Below, in pieces: positions 7,997 through 16,886 of a DNA stretch of 64,000 bases. Location of the stretch: contig NZ_JAPMLQ010000002.1 in assembly GCF_026410305.1 (NCBI RefSeq), positions 310,001 through 374,000 on the forward strand, read 5' to 3'. Position numbers and translations under genes: made by a program. This stretch comes from Sulfitobacter sp. F26204. Its GTDB lineage: Bacteria > Pseudomonadota > Alphaproteobacteria > Rhodobacterales > Rhodobacteraceae. A model generated the notes under the pieces. It did no database searches, was not told where the DNA came from, and saw nothing but the letters and a program-made list of their open reading frames with translations. Positions within the stretch are counted from its first letter, which is position 1, and each line of letters starts with the position of its first letter.

Positions 7997-9595
7997 TTAC
8001 TTGGTGACCTGCCAATATGCAGCGGAAGAGACCGCCTGCCCGGTCGAGAAGTTCATCACATTGTCACGCATTGCGGATTGTTCGATCCGCTGGAACATCA
8101 CGATGAACGGGGATGTCTCGCGAAATTCCTGCTGGATTTCCTGATACATCTGGATCCGCTTGTCACGATCTCCTTCGGTGACGGCCGCTTCGACCTTGGC
8201 GTTCATCTCATCGCTGACATCCCATGCGGTACGCCATGCCAGAAGGCCTGTCGCATTGGCTTCGTCAGAGTTGTCAGGGTTGTATGCAAAGGTACCGGCG
8301 TTGGTCTGTGGATCAGGATAATCCGGTCCCCAGATGCCGACATACATATCCAGTTCACGTGAACGGTAGCGTCCGAGAATTTGCTTGGCTGTACCAACTG
8401 TGATGTTCAGTTTGATACCAACCTGAGCCAAGGTGTTCTGCATGGTTTGCGCAATTTCGATCCGCTCTTGTGCTTCGCGGACGCCTGCTTCGATTTCCAG
8501 GCCTTCAACGCCTGCCTCAGCCAGAAGTTCTTTGGCCTTTTCGATGTTCAGCGAAAAGGGATTTTCCTTTGATGCGCCAAGATAGGTCGCAGGCAAGAAG
8601 TTCTGGTGTGTCGTATACTGACCTTTCAGAAAGCTGTCCTGCATGCCTGCATAATCGACAAGATACTTGAACGCCTGACGTACTTCGGGCTTGGATAGGA
8701 CAGGGTGCTTGCCGTTAAGGGCAAGATACATCAATTGGCCTTTCAGTTCGTCTTCGACCTTGATTCCACCTGCAGCGGTTGCACCCGAGATGTCTTCCGG
8801 GTTCAGGTTGCGAGCGATGTCAATATCGCCACGCTCAAGCAGCAAGCGCTGCGAGGCACTTTCGGTGACGTGGCGCACGATGACCCGTTCCATTGTCGGC
8901 TTTTCGCCCGAATAGTTCGGGTTCAACGACAGTGTCACGCTGTCATTTGGCTTCCAGCTGTCCAATTTGTAGGGGCCGGAACCAGCAGAGTTTGTCTTGA
9001 GCCATGTGTTGCCCATGTCCCCGTCTACTTCGTTTGCCATTACGGTTTTCTTGTCGACAACCGCACCAATGGTTGCAGTCAGACAGTTCAGAATGAACGA
9101 AGTAGCGTATTTCTTGTCCGTTGTGATGGTAAGGGTGTTGCCATCGGCCTTGATTGTTTCTGCAACGTTTTCCGGCGTAAAGCCAAACTGCGTCAGAATG
9201 AAGGATGGCGTCTTGTTCAGAATCACCGCGCGCTGCAACGAGAATGCGGCATCTTCGGCTGTGACAGGGTTGCCTGATTCGAAAGTGTTGCCTTCTTTCA
9301 TGGTAAAGGTGATGGACTTGCCATCTTCCGAAACGGTCCAGCTTTCGGCCAAACCCGGTTTGTATCCCGCATCCAGATCCAAAGGATCAAGGTAGACAAG
9401 ACGGTTGTAAATATTGCGGCTGACGTCTGAGCCGGCAAATTCAAAACTCTCCGCGGGGTCAATCGTGATGATGTCATCAATCCGGTTGGCAATAACAAGC
9501 ATGTTTGCGGGTGTTTCGGCATATGCCGCCAAGGACGACATGCTGACCGCAGCGCCAATCGCCACACCTGTCAATAGTCGGTTGAATACATTCAT
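7997..9595 (-). CDS. Oligopeptide ABC transporter periplasmic substrate-binding protein
   Basis: A 532-residue SBP_bac_5 (family 5) protein. A classical Sec signal peptide ends near LAAYA (about residue 26). The mature part carries the family pattern YNRLVYLDPLDLDAGYKPGLAESW. An AGGAGAGG ribosome site sits before the ATG. It captures a peptide-like ligand and delivers it to the DppBC-type channel. The dipeptidase gene lies 49 bases upstream on the same strand, which supports short peptides as cargo, but ligand identity cannot be read from the sequence. Confidence 0.93.
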   Translation of the reverse strand: MNVFNRLLTGVAIGAAVSMSSLAAYAETPANMLVIANRIDDIITIDPAESFEFAGSDVSRNIYNRLVYLDPLDLDAGYKPGLAESWTVSEDGKSITFTMKEGNTFESGNPVTAEDAAFSLQRAVILNKTPSFILTQFGFTPENVAETIKADGNTLTITTDKKYATSFILNCLTATIGAVVDKKTVMANEVDGDMGNTWLKTNSAGSGPYKLDSWKPNDSVTLSLNPNYSGEKPTMERVIVRHVTESASQRLLLERGDIDIARNLNPEDISGATAAGGIKVEDELKGQLMYLALNGKHPVLSKPEVRQAFKYLVDYAGMQDSFLKGQYTTHQNFLPATYLGASKENPFSLNIEKAKELLAEAGVEGLEIEAGVREAQERIEIAQTMQNTLAQVGIKLNITVGTAKQILGRYRSRELDMYVGIWGPDYPDPQTNAGTFAYNPDNSDEANATGLLAWRTAWDVSDEMNAKVEAAVTEGDRDKRIQMYQEIQQEFRETSPFIVMFQRIEQSAMRDNVMNFSTGQAVSSAAYWQVTK

Positions 9596-9644
9596 TTAAG
9601 AACCTCTCCTTTTCGTTGGTATTAATACACGTTTGGTCGGCGGG

Positions 9645-10706
9645 CTATTCCCCCCAGGTTTTTTCCAATACGCGCAGCCAGTTTTTGTGGCAGAGTTTGG
9701 CAATCAAAGCATCGTCGTAGCCGTGCCCTTTCATCGCATGCCGCAGTGTGGGCAGACCAGCACAGGAGGTCAAGTCTTGTGGCACGACTGCGCCGTCATA
9801 GTCCGACCCCAAGCCAACCCGATCTTCGCCCAACTGCTCCATCAGATGATCCAGATGCCGCAACATCTGTTCAAGTGGCACATCGGCAAGCATCTTTCCA
9901 TCTTCGCGCAGGAATGCGACCGCGAAATTCAACCCGACCATGCCGTCACTCTCTTTGATCGCGGCGAGCTGCTTGTCGGTCAGATTTCTGCTGTGCGGAC
10001 AAATCGCATGGGCATTGGAATGCGTTGCGACCAATGGTTTGGTTGAATGCCTGGCAACATCCCAGAATCCGGCTTCGTTCAGATGAGACAGGTCCACCAT
10101 TATCCCGAGGTCGTTACACCGCTTGATCAACTTTCTACCATTTTCTGTCAGCCCGTCACCGATGTCGGGTGTGCTTGGATAGCGGAACGGGACACCATGT
10201 CCAAAAATGGTTGAACGGCTCCAGACCGGGCCGATAGAACGCAGCCCCGCTTGGTACAGTATGTCTAGCGTGTTGAGATCCGCATCTATCCCTTCGGCCC
10301 CTTCGATGTGAAAAATTGCCGCCATCTTTCCGGTCTTCAGGGTTTCATCCAACTGGGCGGCTGTCCGGCAAACTGTCAGCGCCCCGCGTCTTTCCAGATC
10401 GAACAGAATCGCCGCTTGCGCCATGACTACGGGAAATGCGTCCTGATAGGTGATGGGTGCAGGCAGGGGCAGATCATAGGCTGCTTTGGTCATCTCCTCC
10501 ATTTTGTCGTCCAGATCGTAGGGAGAGGGCACATAGACAGCAAAGAAGCCACCACCAAACCCACCGGCAGTTGCCGAAACCACGTCTATGGCACCGGCAC
10601 GTCCGGTCAGGAAACCATCACAAGCAGAGGTGCCGCCGGCCTGATATAGTTTCAAGAGAACATCGTTGTGCCCGTCAAAAACAACAGGTGAAGTAGGATC
10701 TTGCAT
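9645..10706 (-). CDS. Membrane-type dipeptidase (peptidase family M19)
   Basis: A 353-residue zinc dipeptidase of the renal dipeptidase family. Metal ligands are visible as GHND near residue 13, the Glu of IEGAEG, the His of VDLSHLN and the His pair in ATHSNAHAICPHSRNL. No signal peptide or lipobox is seen, so it probably acts in the cytoplasm on imported dipeptides. It leads the operon whose remaining genes are the peptide ABC importer. M19 enzymes can also act on D-amino-acid dipeptides. Confidence 0.94.
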   Translation of the reverse strand: MQDPTSPVVFDGHNDVLLKLYQAGGTSACDGFLTGRAGAIDVVSATAGGFGGGFFAVYVPSPYDLDDKMEEMTKAAYDLPLPAPITYQDAFPVVMAQAAILFDLERRGALTVCRTAAQLDETLKTGKMAAIFHIEGAEGIDADLNTLDILYQAGLRSIGPVWSRSTIFGHGVPFRYPSTPDIGDGLTENGRKLIKRCNDLGIMVDLSHLNEAGFWDVARHSTKPLVATHSNAHAICPHSRNLTDKQLAAIKESDGMVGLNFAVAFLREDGKMLADVPLEQMLRHLDHLMEQLGEDRVGLGSDYDGAVVPQDLTSCAGLPTLRHAMKGHGYDDALIAKLCHKNWLRVLEKTWGE

Positions 10707-10871
10707 GGATTGCTTCCTTCGCTTTTGGGCGCAGGTTAGATAGACGGTTTACCTTTTGCCAGAGCGTTGCAGAAAAATTTCCCCAGGCGAATGAGTTGGG
10801 ATTTTAGTTCCCGTGCGTCGATCAGGACGTGCGAACAAACGATGTGGCACAGCGGGAAAGGCGCAGTTCGC

Positions 10872-11681
10872 TCATGACCGCCAGCCAAGCAGTCGGCGCT
10901 CGATCAGGCCGATCACCATACTGAGAATGACACCCAGTAGCGAGAGGATCACCACACCCGCAAAGAGCCGTTCCAAATCATATAATGAGCCAGCCTCAAG
11001 GATATAGGCACCAATCCCATATTCGGCTCCCAACATTTCCGCTGCCACCAGCAGAATAATGGCAATTGCCAAGGAAATGCGCAGACCCGACAGGATTCCG
11101 GGCATGGCACCGGGCAGCACGATCTTGCGCACGATTGAAAACCAGGACAGCCCAAAACTCTGGCCCATTCTGATCAGCGACCTGTCAACATTGTCGACCG
11201 CGCCATAGGTGGCAACAACCGTCGGCGTAAACGTCCCGAAGGCAATCAGCGCATATTTCGAGGCCTCGTCGATACCGAACCAGATCACAAATAGCGGCAG
11301 CAGCGCGATTTTTGGAATCGGGAACAATGCAGCGACCAGAGGAACAAGCCCGGCACGGATGTAAGAGAACAACCCGATCAAGACACCAACGCCAATGCCG
11401 ACCGTTGCCCCGATTGACGCCCCCACGGCGAGCCGGCCCAGCGACGGCGCAAGATGTTTGTACAACAGCCCACTTTCCCAAAGTTCACCGAAGGTGGCCA
11501 GAACGTCAGAGGGTTTCGGTAGTGTCAAAGCAGAGATCCAACCAATGCGGGTGCCTATTTCCATTAGTGTGATCAGAACAATAAAGACGACGACACCAAC
11601 CCACCGGCGCGGTTTTGGTGCAAAGCCGCCGCCGCGAAACCGGACCTCAATGGGGGCTTTGACGGGAGCGGGATCAGACAT
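10872..11681 (-). CDS. NitT/TauT-type ABC transporter permease (SsuC/TauC family)
   Basis: A 269-residue permease. The first membrane helix is around residues 28-47, and the EAA-like loop reads MGQSFGLSWFSIVRKIVLPGAMPGI. The ending IGLIERRLLGWR is typical of the SsuC/TauC/NrtB family. It overlaps the ATPase gene by eight bases. It is the last gene of a GntR-SBP-ATPase-permease operon. The cargo may be a sulfonate, an aromatic acid, or a pyrimidine precursor; nothing nearby decides. Confidence 0.92.
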   Translation of the reverse strand: MSDPAPVKAPIEVRFRGGGFAPKPRRWVGVVVFIVLITLMEIGTRIGWISALTLPKPSDVLATFGELWESGLLYKHLAPSLGRLAVGASIGATVGIGVGVLIGLFSYIRAGLVPLVAALFPIPKIALLPLFVIWFGIDEASKYALIAFGTFTPTVVATYGAVDNVDRSLIRMGQSFGLSWFSIVRKIVLPGAMPGILSGLRISLAIAIILLVAAEMLGAEYGIGAYILEAGSLYDLERLFAGVVILSLLGVILSMVIGLIERRLLGWRS

Positions 11682-12441
11682 CTAGCAATTCCTCATCTGC
11701 CGCGCGGGCTTCTTCACGCATCAAGCCCCAGAGATGTTTTTGAATGCTCTCAAGATCGGTATCGCCATATGCACGATCGAGAAGGGGCTTGTCGATCTCG
11801 ACAACTTCGCGAATTTCTCCGGGTCTGCGCGAGAGCACGACGATGCGATGTCCCAGGCGAACCGCTTCGGCCAGGTTATGTGTTACATAGGCTGCGGTGA
11901 AAGGTTGCCTTGTCCACAGTGCCACAAGGTCATCCATCAGCAACTCACGCGTTTGGCTGTCCAGTGCCGAGAGGGGTTCATCCATCAACATCACTGCCGG
12001 ATTGACGATCAAAGCTCTTGCGATGGCGACGCGTTGCTTCATGCCGCCTGACAATTGTCGGGGCAGGGCGTGACCGAAATCACTGAGTTTGGTACGCGCC
12101 AATACATCTGAAATGATGCTGTCGGCCCGTGCACCGCGAATGCCGTGATCCTCAAGCACAAGCGAGATATTGCCGCGCACCGTGCGCCAGGGCAGCAATG
12201 CAAAATCCTGAAAGACAAAGGTCAATGGGTTGAGACACCCCTGCGGTGGTGCGCCCAGCTGCAGGACGCGGCCTTTGGTTGGGCGTTCCAGCCCGCCCAT
12301 GAGGCGCAGCAAAGTGGATTTTCCGCAGCCCGAAGGCCCGACCAGACAAACGATCCGACCGGTAGGAACATCCAGGGAAATATCGCGCAACACTTCCGTG
12401 TCGCCGTAGGAATGACTGATTGCGTCCAGGCGAATATCCAT
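11674..12441 (-). CDS. NitT/TauT-type ABC transporter ATP-binding protein (SsuB/TauB family)
   Basis: A 255-residue ATPase with Walker A GPSGCGKST, signature LSGGMKQR and Walker [13 protein letters not shown]. The chosen ATG at 12441 (MDIRLDAISHSYG) has AAGGA about eight bases upstream and matches the family N terminus. An in-frame extension to 12486 lacks such support and runs through the intercistronic hairpin. Confidence 0.93.
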   Translation of the reverse strand: MDIRLDAISHSYGDTEVLRDISLDVPTGRIVCLVGPSGCGKSTLLRLMGGLERPTKGRVLQLGAPPQGCLNPLTFVFQDFALLPWRTVRGNISLVLEDHGIRGARADSIISDVLARTKLSDFGHALPRQLSGGMKQRVAIARALIVNPAVMLMDEPLSALDSQTRELLMDDLVALWTRQPFTAAYVTHNLAEAVRLGHRIVVLSRRPGEIREVVEIDKPLLDRAYGDTDLESIQKHLWGLMREEARAADEELLDV

Positions 12442-12465
12442 CAAAGCGGTCCTTGAAATTCGGCG

Positions 12466-12495
12466 GACCGGCCGCGCCAATGGCAACGGCCGGCC
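12466..12495 (-). terminator. Intercistronic hairpin after the binding-protein gene
   Basis: A GC-rich stem pairs 12466-12474 with 12487-12495 with one mismatch and a 12-base loop. There is no T run. Such hairpins after binding-protein genes often protect the upstream message and lower the ATPase level. Confidence 0.45.
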
Positions 12496-12506
12496 AAAAG
12501 TGAAGA

Positions 12507-13526
12507 CTAGGCTTTGAAGGTTTCGACGTAGCTCGTGTCGACAAAGGTATCCAGCGTGATCGAAGCATCGATCAGGCCTTCGGACTGAAACCAGCTCAGC
12601 TGATCCTGAACCGATGCGATGTTCAGGCGTGCTCCCTCGTTCAGACGCATCGTGCCATTGATGATGGAGGGCGCCGCTTTCTCGCGCGGGCGGTCTGTGT
12701 AGACATATTTATGAATCAGATCGACCATTTCGTTCACGCCTTCCTCACCGCCGGACTTGTCGATCATCGCCGCGTTATAGTCAGTGACACCCTTGCTAAA
12801 GGCACCCAGGAAATCGGTGGTTTGCTCACGTTCGTTGTCTGCATTCTGCGCCGAGGTAAAGACAGTGGTGACTTGATAGTTAGGCAAGTAATCCGACACA
12901 TTTCCGATGATGTGGACTGCACCCGATCCTGCAAGCGGTTTGGCGATATGGGGGACGATGGACCAGGCGTCTATCTGACCGGATTTCAATGCGCCGATGA
13001 TTGCGCCAACTTTCTGCAGGGGGGTAAAGGAAACTTCGATGCCTTCGGCCTGCGCAATTTTGGACCCCATGTAATGAAACGACGATCCGGCTGTTGAAAT
13101 TCCGAACTTTTTACCCGCCAGCGCCGCAGGTGTGGTGAGACCGGCCTTGAACGCTGCATCCGAGGCCAGGATTTTTTGGCCGTCGATGCCCGGTTCCTCG
13201 CTCAATGCGCCACCAATGACTTTTATCGCGCCTTTGTCAGCCAAAGAGATTAGCCCGCCGGAAATGGCGGTAACCGCATAATCCACATCACCCGATGCAA
13301 TGGCGACGGCCATAGGCTGTGCCGCCTGGAAAAACCGAAGCTCGACATCAAGACCGGCATCAGCGAAATAGTTACGCTCTGCCGCGATAAAGCTCGCCGC
13401 ATGCGAAGTGAAACGCAGCGCGCCCACAACGATCTTTTTGTTTTGTGCAAGTGCCGGTGCGGCAAGCCCGGTTGCCGTTGCGGCCCCAATCAGCCCCATG
13501 GTCTGACGTCTGTTGAATTTGATCAT
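12507..13526 (-). CDS. NitT/TauT-type ABC transporter substrate-binding protein (SsuA/NMT1-like)
   Basis: A 339-residue periplasmic binding protein. The N terminus NRRQTMGLIGAATATGLAA is a Tat-like signal ending near ALAQ (about residue 28). The mature sequence has the NMT1/THI5-like fold pattern: HAASFIAAERNYFADAGLDVELRFF, then GDVDYAVTAISGG. It probably recognises a small anionic or heteroaromatic compound. The gene is 33 bases downstream of the GntR gene and is likely in the same transcript. Confidence 0.9.
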   Translation of the reverse strand: MIKFNRRQTMGLIGAATATGLAAPALAQNKKIVVGALRFTSHAASFIAAERNYFADAGLDVELRFFQAAQPMAVAIASGDVDYAVTAISGGLISLADKGAIKVIGGALSEEPGIDGQKILASDAAFKAGLTTPAALAGKKFGISTAGSSFHYMGSKIAQAEGIEVSFTPLQKVGAIIGALKSGQIDAWSIVPHIAKPLAGSGAVHIIGNVSDYLPNYQVTTVFTSAQNADNEREQTTDFLGAFSKGVTDYNAAMIDKSGGEEGVNEMVDLIHKYVYTDRPREKAAPSIINGTMRLNEGARLNIASVQDQLSWFQSEGLIDASITLDTFVDTSYVETFKA

Positions 13527-13559
13527 TGGATCCTCCCTGAATGATCGGTGGTGCGCGAC

Positions 13560-14225
13560 TTACCTTTGTAAATCCGCGTTGATTTCTTCTTCGAGGGCTT
13601 GCAGGGCCCGGCGTTCGTCGCGCGCCACAATTGCGTCGCGCAATCTGTGTTGCCGTGTTTTACGGGCCTTGAAATCGATCCGTCCCTCGCGCAAAAGGGC
13701 CAGCCGGAAACGGCGGGCTTGTCCGTAAAACTGTGCGGTCAGGCCAACCAGGCGTGGTGAGCCACTGGCCGCGACAAGCGACATGACCAATTCGCGGCAT
13801 GCCTCGTCCCATTCCAGCGCCGTCAGGTCACCTGGGTCCTGTTGAACCGCGCCGTCCGCGTGGCTGACAAGGTGCAATGCTGCGATTACTCGGGATTCCC
13901 ACGCCATGTCACCTTGTGCCAACGACCGTTTGAGGCCAAGCGTTTCAATCTCGCGTCGCATCAGGATGATGTCGCGCAGATCCTCTTCGGTGGCTGAGGT
14001 GACGCGAAAACCACGTTGGTTGGTCGCCTCGACCATGCCTTCGGACGTCAGCATCCTGAGGGTCTCTCGCATGGAATGGTTCGATCCTCCATAGGTCTGA
14101 CGCAGACCCGCAATCTTGAGCTTTTGGTCGGGCCTGAGCACACTAAAGGAAATATCACGCCGGATCGCTGATGCGAGCATCTCCACCACTGTGTCATCTT
14201 CGGTTGTGCGTCTGCCCAGAAACAT
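13560..14225 (-). CDS. GntR-family transcriptional regulator (FCD/FadR type)
   Basis: A 221-residue regulator with an N-terminal winged helix (LRQTYGGSNHSMRETLRML, then EATNQRGFRV) and a C-terminal all-helical FCD ligand domain beginning near EEDLRDIILMRREIETLGL. In-frame starts also exist at 14234 and 14237 (ATG) and 14285 (TTG). The ATG at 14225 is preferred because a promoter (14258-14285) and a 28-bp operator palindrome (14228-14255) lie immediately upstream and would otherwise fall inside the coding region. It probably represses its own operon with the NitT/TauT-type importer and is released by the imported compound or a product of it. Confidence 0.85.
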   Translation of the reverse strand: MFLGRRTTEDDTVVEMLASAIRRDISFSVLRPDQKLKIAGLRQTYGGSNHSMRETLRMLTSEGMVEATNQRGFRVTSATEEDLRDIILMRREIETLGLKRSLAQGDMAWESRVIAALHLVSHADGAVQQDPGDLTALEWDEACRELVMSLVAASGSPRLVGLTAQFYGQARRFRLALLREGRIDFKARKTRQHRLRDAIVARDERRALQALEEEINADLQR

Positions 14226-14227
14226 AG

Positions 14228-14255
14228 TGTCCATCATTTTCGGAAATGTTGGACA
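14228..14255 (-). promoter_or_regulatory. Probable GntR operator: 28-bp near-perfect palindrome
   Basis: Two 12-base arms, TGTCCATCATTT and AAATGTTGGACA (plus strand), flank TCGG. Eleven of twelve positions are complementary. The site lies directly upstream of the regulator ATG and covers the expected transcription start, the classic place for autorepression. Confidence 0.7.
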
Positions 14256-14257
14256 TT

Positions 14258-14285
14258 TTTGTACGCGCTCACAATGTTTAGTCAA
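14258..14285 (-). promoter_or_regulatory. Putative sigma-70 promoter of the GntR-importer operon
   Basis: On the minus strand a -35 TTGACT (14285-14280) and a -10 TACAAA (14263-14258) are separated by 16 bases. Transcription would begin near 14251, inside the palindromic operator. Confidence 0.55.
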
Positions 14286-14362
14286 GCTGCCAATTCGGAC
14301 CGGTAGACGCTTGCGGCCCCAGGCTTACCTGGCAGGGATGACTTTCATCGGTGCCGCGGCAG

Positions 14363-15508
14363 TCAAAGACAGGACAGCAACAGCTTTCTTGTGTTCTCTT
14401 TGGTCATCTCCACCGGATTGCCGCCGGTGCTTGGGTCGTTCAGCGCACCCGCAACGATGCGGTCAATGTCAGGGTTTTCGATGCCCAGTTCCGTCAGCGT
14501 TCCAGGAATACCCAGGCTTGCGTTCAACGCGTCAACATAGGCGCAAAATCCGTCAAATCCGCCTTCGATATTCAGGTAGCTGGCGGCCTGATCCATACGA
14601 TCAGTGATGGCCGAGCGGTTGAACTGCAAAACAGCAGGCATGCAGACAGCGTTGGTCGTTCCGTGATGGGTGTGGTGGATCGCGCCAATAGGGTGCGACA
14701 GGGCGTGGATTGCGCCAAGCCCCTTTTGGAACGCGGTGGCACCCATCGCCGCAGCGGACATCATATGGGCGCGTGCCTCTAGATCGGTTCCATCGGCAAA
14801 GGCACGGGGCAGGTAGTCCTTGACCAGGCGCATACCTTCCAGGGCGATACCCTGCGACATCGGATGGTAATGCGGTGAACAGAAGGCTTCGACGCAATGG
14901 GCAAAAGCGTCCAGACCGGTGCCCGCAGTGATAAATGCAGGCATGCCGACGGTGAGTTCTGGATCACAGATCACGATCGTCGGCATGAACTTGGGGTGAA
15001 AAATGATCTTTTTCTCTTGGGTGAGCGAGTTGGTGATGACACTGGCGCGGCCAACTTCCGATCCTGTTCCAGCAGTGGTCGGTACAGCTACAATCGGGGC
15101 AATGGCCTCCGCATCGGCACGGGTCCACCAGTCGCCGATGTCCTCGAAATCCCACAGCGGGCGGGTTTGTCCAGCAAGGAAAGCGACCAGTTTGCCAAGG
15201 TCGAGACCGGAGCCGCCACCAAATGCGATCACACCATCATGACCGCCGTCGTTATAGGCTTTCACCCCCGCTTCGGCGTTTTTCTCGTTCGGATTCGGGT
15301 CCACATCCGCAAAGATGGCGCGGCCCAGGCCTGCGGTCTCCAGCAGATCAAGCGTGCGGTTGGTGATCTCCATCGTGGCTAGCCCGCGGTCCGTGACCAG
15401 CAGAGGATTACTGATACCGGCGGCGGCGCAGGCATCGGCAATTTCAGAAATGCGGCCAGCGCCAAAACGGATGGCGGTGGGGTAGGACCAGTTTGCAGTG
15501 ATGCTCAT
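14363..15508 (-). CDS. Iron-containing alcohol dehydrogenase
   Basis: A 381-residue group III (Fe-dependent) alcohol dehydrogenase that oxidises a primary alcohol with NAD(P). The nucleotide loop is GGGSGLDLGK. Metal ligands are expected in the GLDAFAHCVEA region and in HALSHPIGAIHHTHHG. Length is normal. It lies four bases downstream of the aldehyde dehydrogenase gene, so the two are co-expressed and would convert an alcohol to an acid in two steps. The substrate cannot be read from sequence; the context with a glutamine-synthetase-like ligase suggests a glutamylated amino alcohol (inference). Confidence 0.93.
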   Translation of the reverse strand: MSITANWSYPTAIRFGAGRISEIADACAAAGISNPLLVTDRGLATMEITNRTLDLLETAGLGRAIFADVDPNPNEKNAEAGVKAYNDGGHDGVIAFGGGSGLDLGKLVAFLAGQTRPLWDFEDIGDWWTRADAEAIAPIVAVPTTAGTGSEVGRASVITNSLTQEKKIIFHPKFMPTIVICDPELTVGMPAFITAGTGLDAFAHCVEAFCSPHYHPMSQGIALEGMRLVKDYLPRAFADGTDLEARAHMMSAAAMGATAFQKGLGAIHALSHPIGAIHHTHHGTTNAVCMPAVLQFNRSAITDRMDQAASYLNIEGGFDGFCAYVDALNASLGIPGTLTELGIENPDIDRIVAGALNDPSTGGNPVEMTKENTRKLLLSCL

Positions 15509-15512
15509 GGGA

Positions 15513-16883
15513 TCAGGCCTTCTTGAGGTGGTATGATTTGGGGCGGGTCAGGTTGTGATAGCCAATGACGGACAAACCGCCGCCGCGTCCTGTATCCTTG
15601 CACCCCGTCCAGCACAGTGCCGGATCAAGATAATCGGCGCGGTTCTGAAAGACGGTACCGGTTTCAATCTGATCTCCGATACGTTCTGCACGGGCGGAAT
15701 CCGATGTCCAGATCGAAGCAGTCAGGCCAAAGGCGCTGTCGTTCATCAGTGCGACGGCTTCCGCGTCGTCCTTGACCGGCATGATGCCGACAACCGGACC
15801 GAAACTCTCTTCACGCATCACACGCATGTCATGGGTCACCTCCGTCAGAATTTGCGGCATGAGGTAGGCACCACCGTCCTGGGGGAACAGCGCAGGGTCG
15901 ATATGTGCTGTCGCACCTGCCGCAATCGCTTCGGCAGTCTGGGCGCGGACATCATCGGCAAAACGCACCTGTGCCATCGGACCCAGGGTGGTTTCCGGAT
16001 CCAGTGGATTGCCCAGTTTATAGGAACTGACAATCGAAACAGCCTTGGCAACGAAAGCGTCAAAGTGTTGTTCCGCTACATAGATCCTTTCGATGCCGCA
16101 GCAGCATTGACCGGAATTGAACATCGCACCGTCGATCAGGGTTTCTGCGGCCGCGTCAATATCCGCGTCATCACAGACATAGCCGGGATCTTTGCCGCCC
16201 AGTTCAAGACCAACTCCGGTAAAGGTGCCGGCTGCCGCCTGTTCGATGGTGCGGCCACCGCCAACGGAACCGGTAAAGTTAACATACCCAAAAGATTTCG
16301 CAGCGATCAAATCCGTGGTGGTCTGGTGATCCAGAAAGACATTCTGAAAAACATCCTCGGGCACGCCTGCGGCATAGAAAGCCTGCGCCATACGTTCGCC
16401 GACCAAAGGTGTTTGCGAGGCATGTTTCAACAACACGGTGTTACCGGCAATCAAGGCCGGGGCCACAGTATTGATCGCCGTCATATAGGGATAGTTCCAA
16501 GGGGCAACGACCAGAACGACACCATGCGGCACCCGTTTGATGATCCGGCGGAACTTGCCGCTGTCTTCTATCTTGATGTTGGCCAGCGCATCCTGGGCAA
16601 TCTGCGCCATATAGGTGGCCCGTTCCTTGAACCCGCCGAATTCCCCGCCATAGCGAATGGGACGGCCCATCTGATGGGCCAGCTCCGGAACAATCTCTTC
16701 GTTCATTTTTCCGATGTTTTCGACACCTGCCATCACCAGGACAGCCCGTTCCTTGACCGTCAGCGCAGACCAGGCCGAAACGGCCTCTTTGGCCGAGGTC
16801 ACAGCGGCATGGGCGGCATCAGCCGACAAGGGGCTCCGTTCGGCGTAGACCGAACCGTCAATCGGCGAGATACATCTGATCAT
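15513..16883 (-). CDS. NAD(P)-dependent aldehyde dehydrogenase
   Basis: A 456-residue ALDH superfamily enzyme. Asn130 lies in PWNYPYM, the general base Glu227 in LELGGKDPG, and the nucleophile is in the NSGQCCC run with Cys261 the expected catalytic residue. Three consecutive cysteines here are uncommon but occur in some subfamilies. Length is slightly short of the usual 480-500. Gaps of three to four bases to both neighbours place it in one operon with the ligase and the Fe-alcohol dehydrogenase. It probably oxidises the aldehyde made by the latter. Confidence 0.93.
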   Translation of the reverse strand: MIRCISPIDGSVYAERSPLSADAAHAAVTSAKEAVSAWSALTVKERAVLVMAGVENIGKMNEEIVPELAHQMGRPIRYGGEFGGFKERATYMAQIAQDALANIKIEDSGKFRRIIKRVPHGVVLVVAPWNYPYMTAINTVAPALIAGNTVLLKHASQTPLVGERMAQAFYAAGVPEDVFQNVFLDHQTTTDLIAAKSFGYVNFTGSVGGGRTIEQAAAGTFTGVGLELGGKDPGYVCDDADIDAAAETLIDGAMFNSGQCCCGIERIYVAEQHFDAFVAKAVSIVSSYKLGNPLDPETTLGPMAQVRFADDVRAQTAEAIAAGATAHIDPALFPQDGGAYLMPQILTEVTHDMRVMREESFGPVVGIMPVKDDAEAVALMNDSAFGLTASIWTSDSARAERIGDQIETGTVFQNRADYLDPALCWTGCKDTGRGGGLSVIGYHNLTRPKSYHLKKA

Positions 16884-16886
16884 GAG

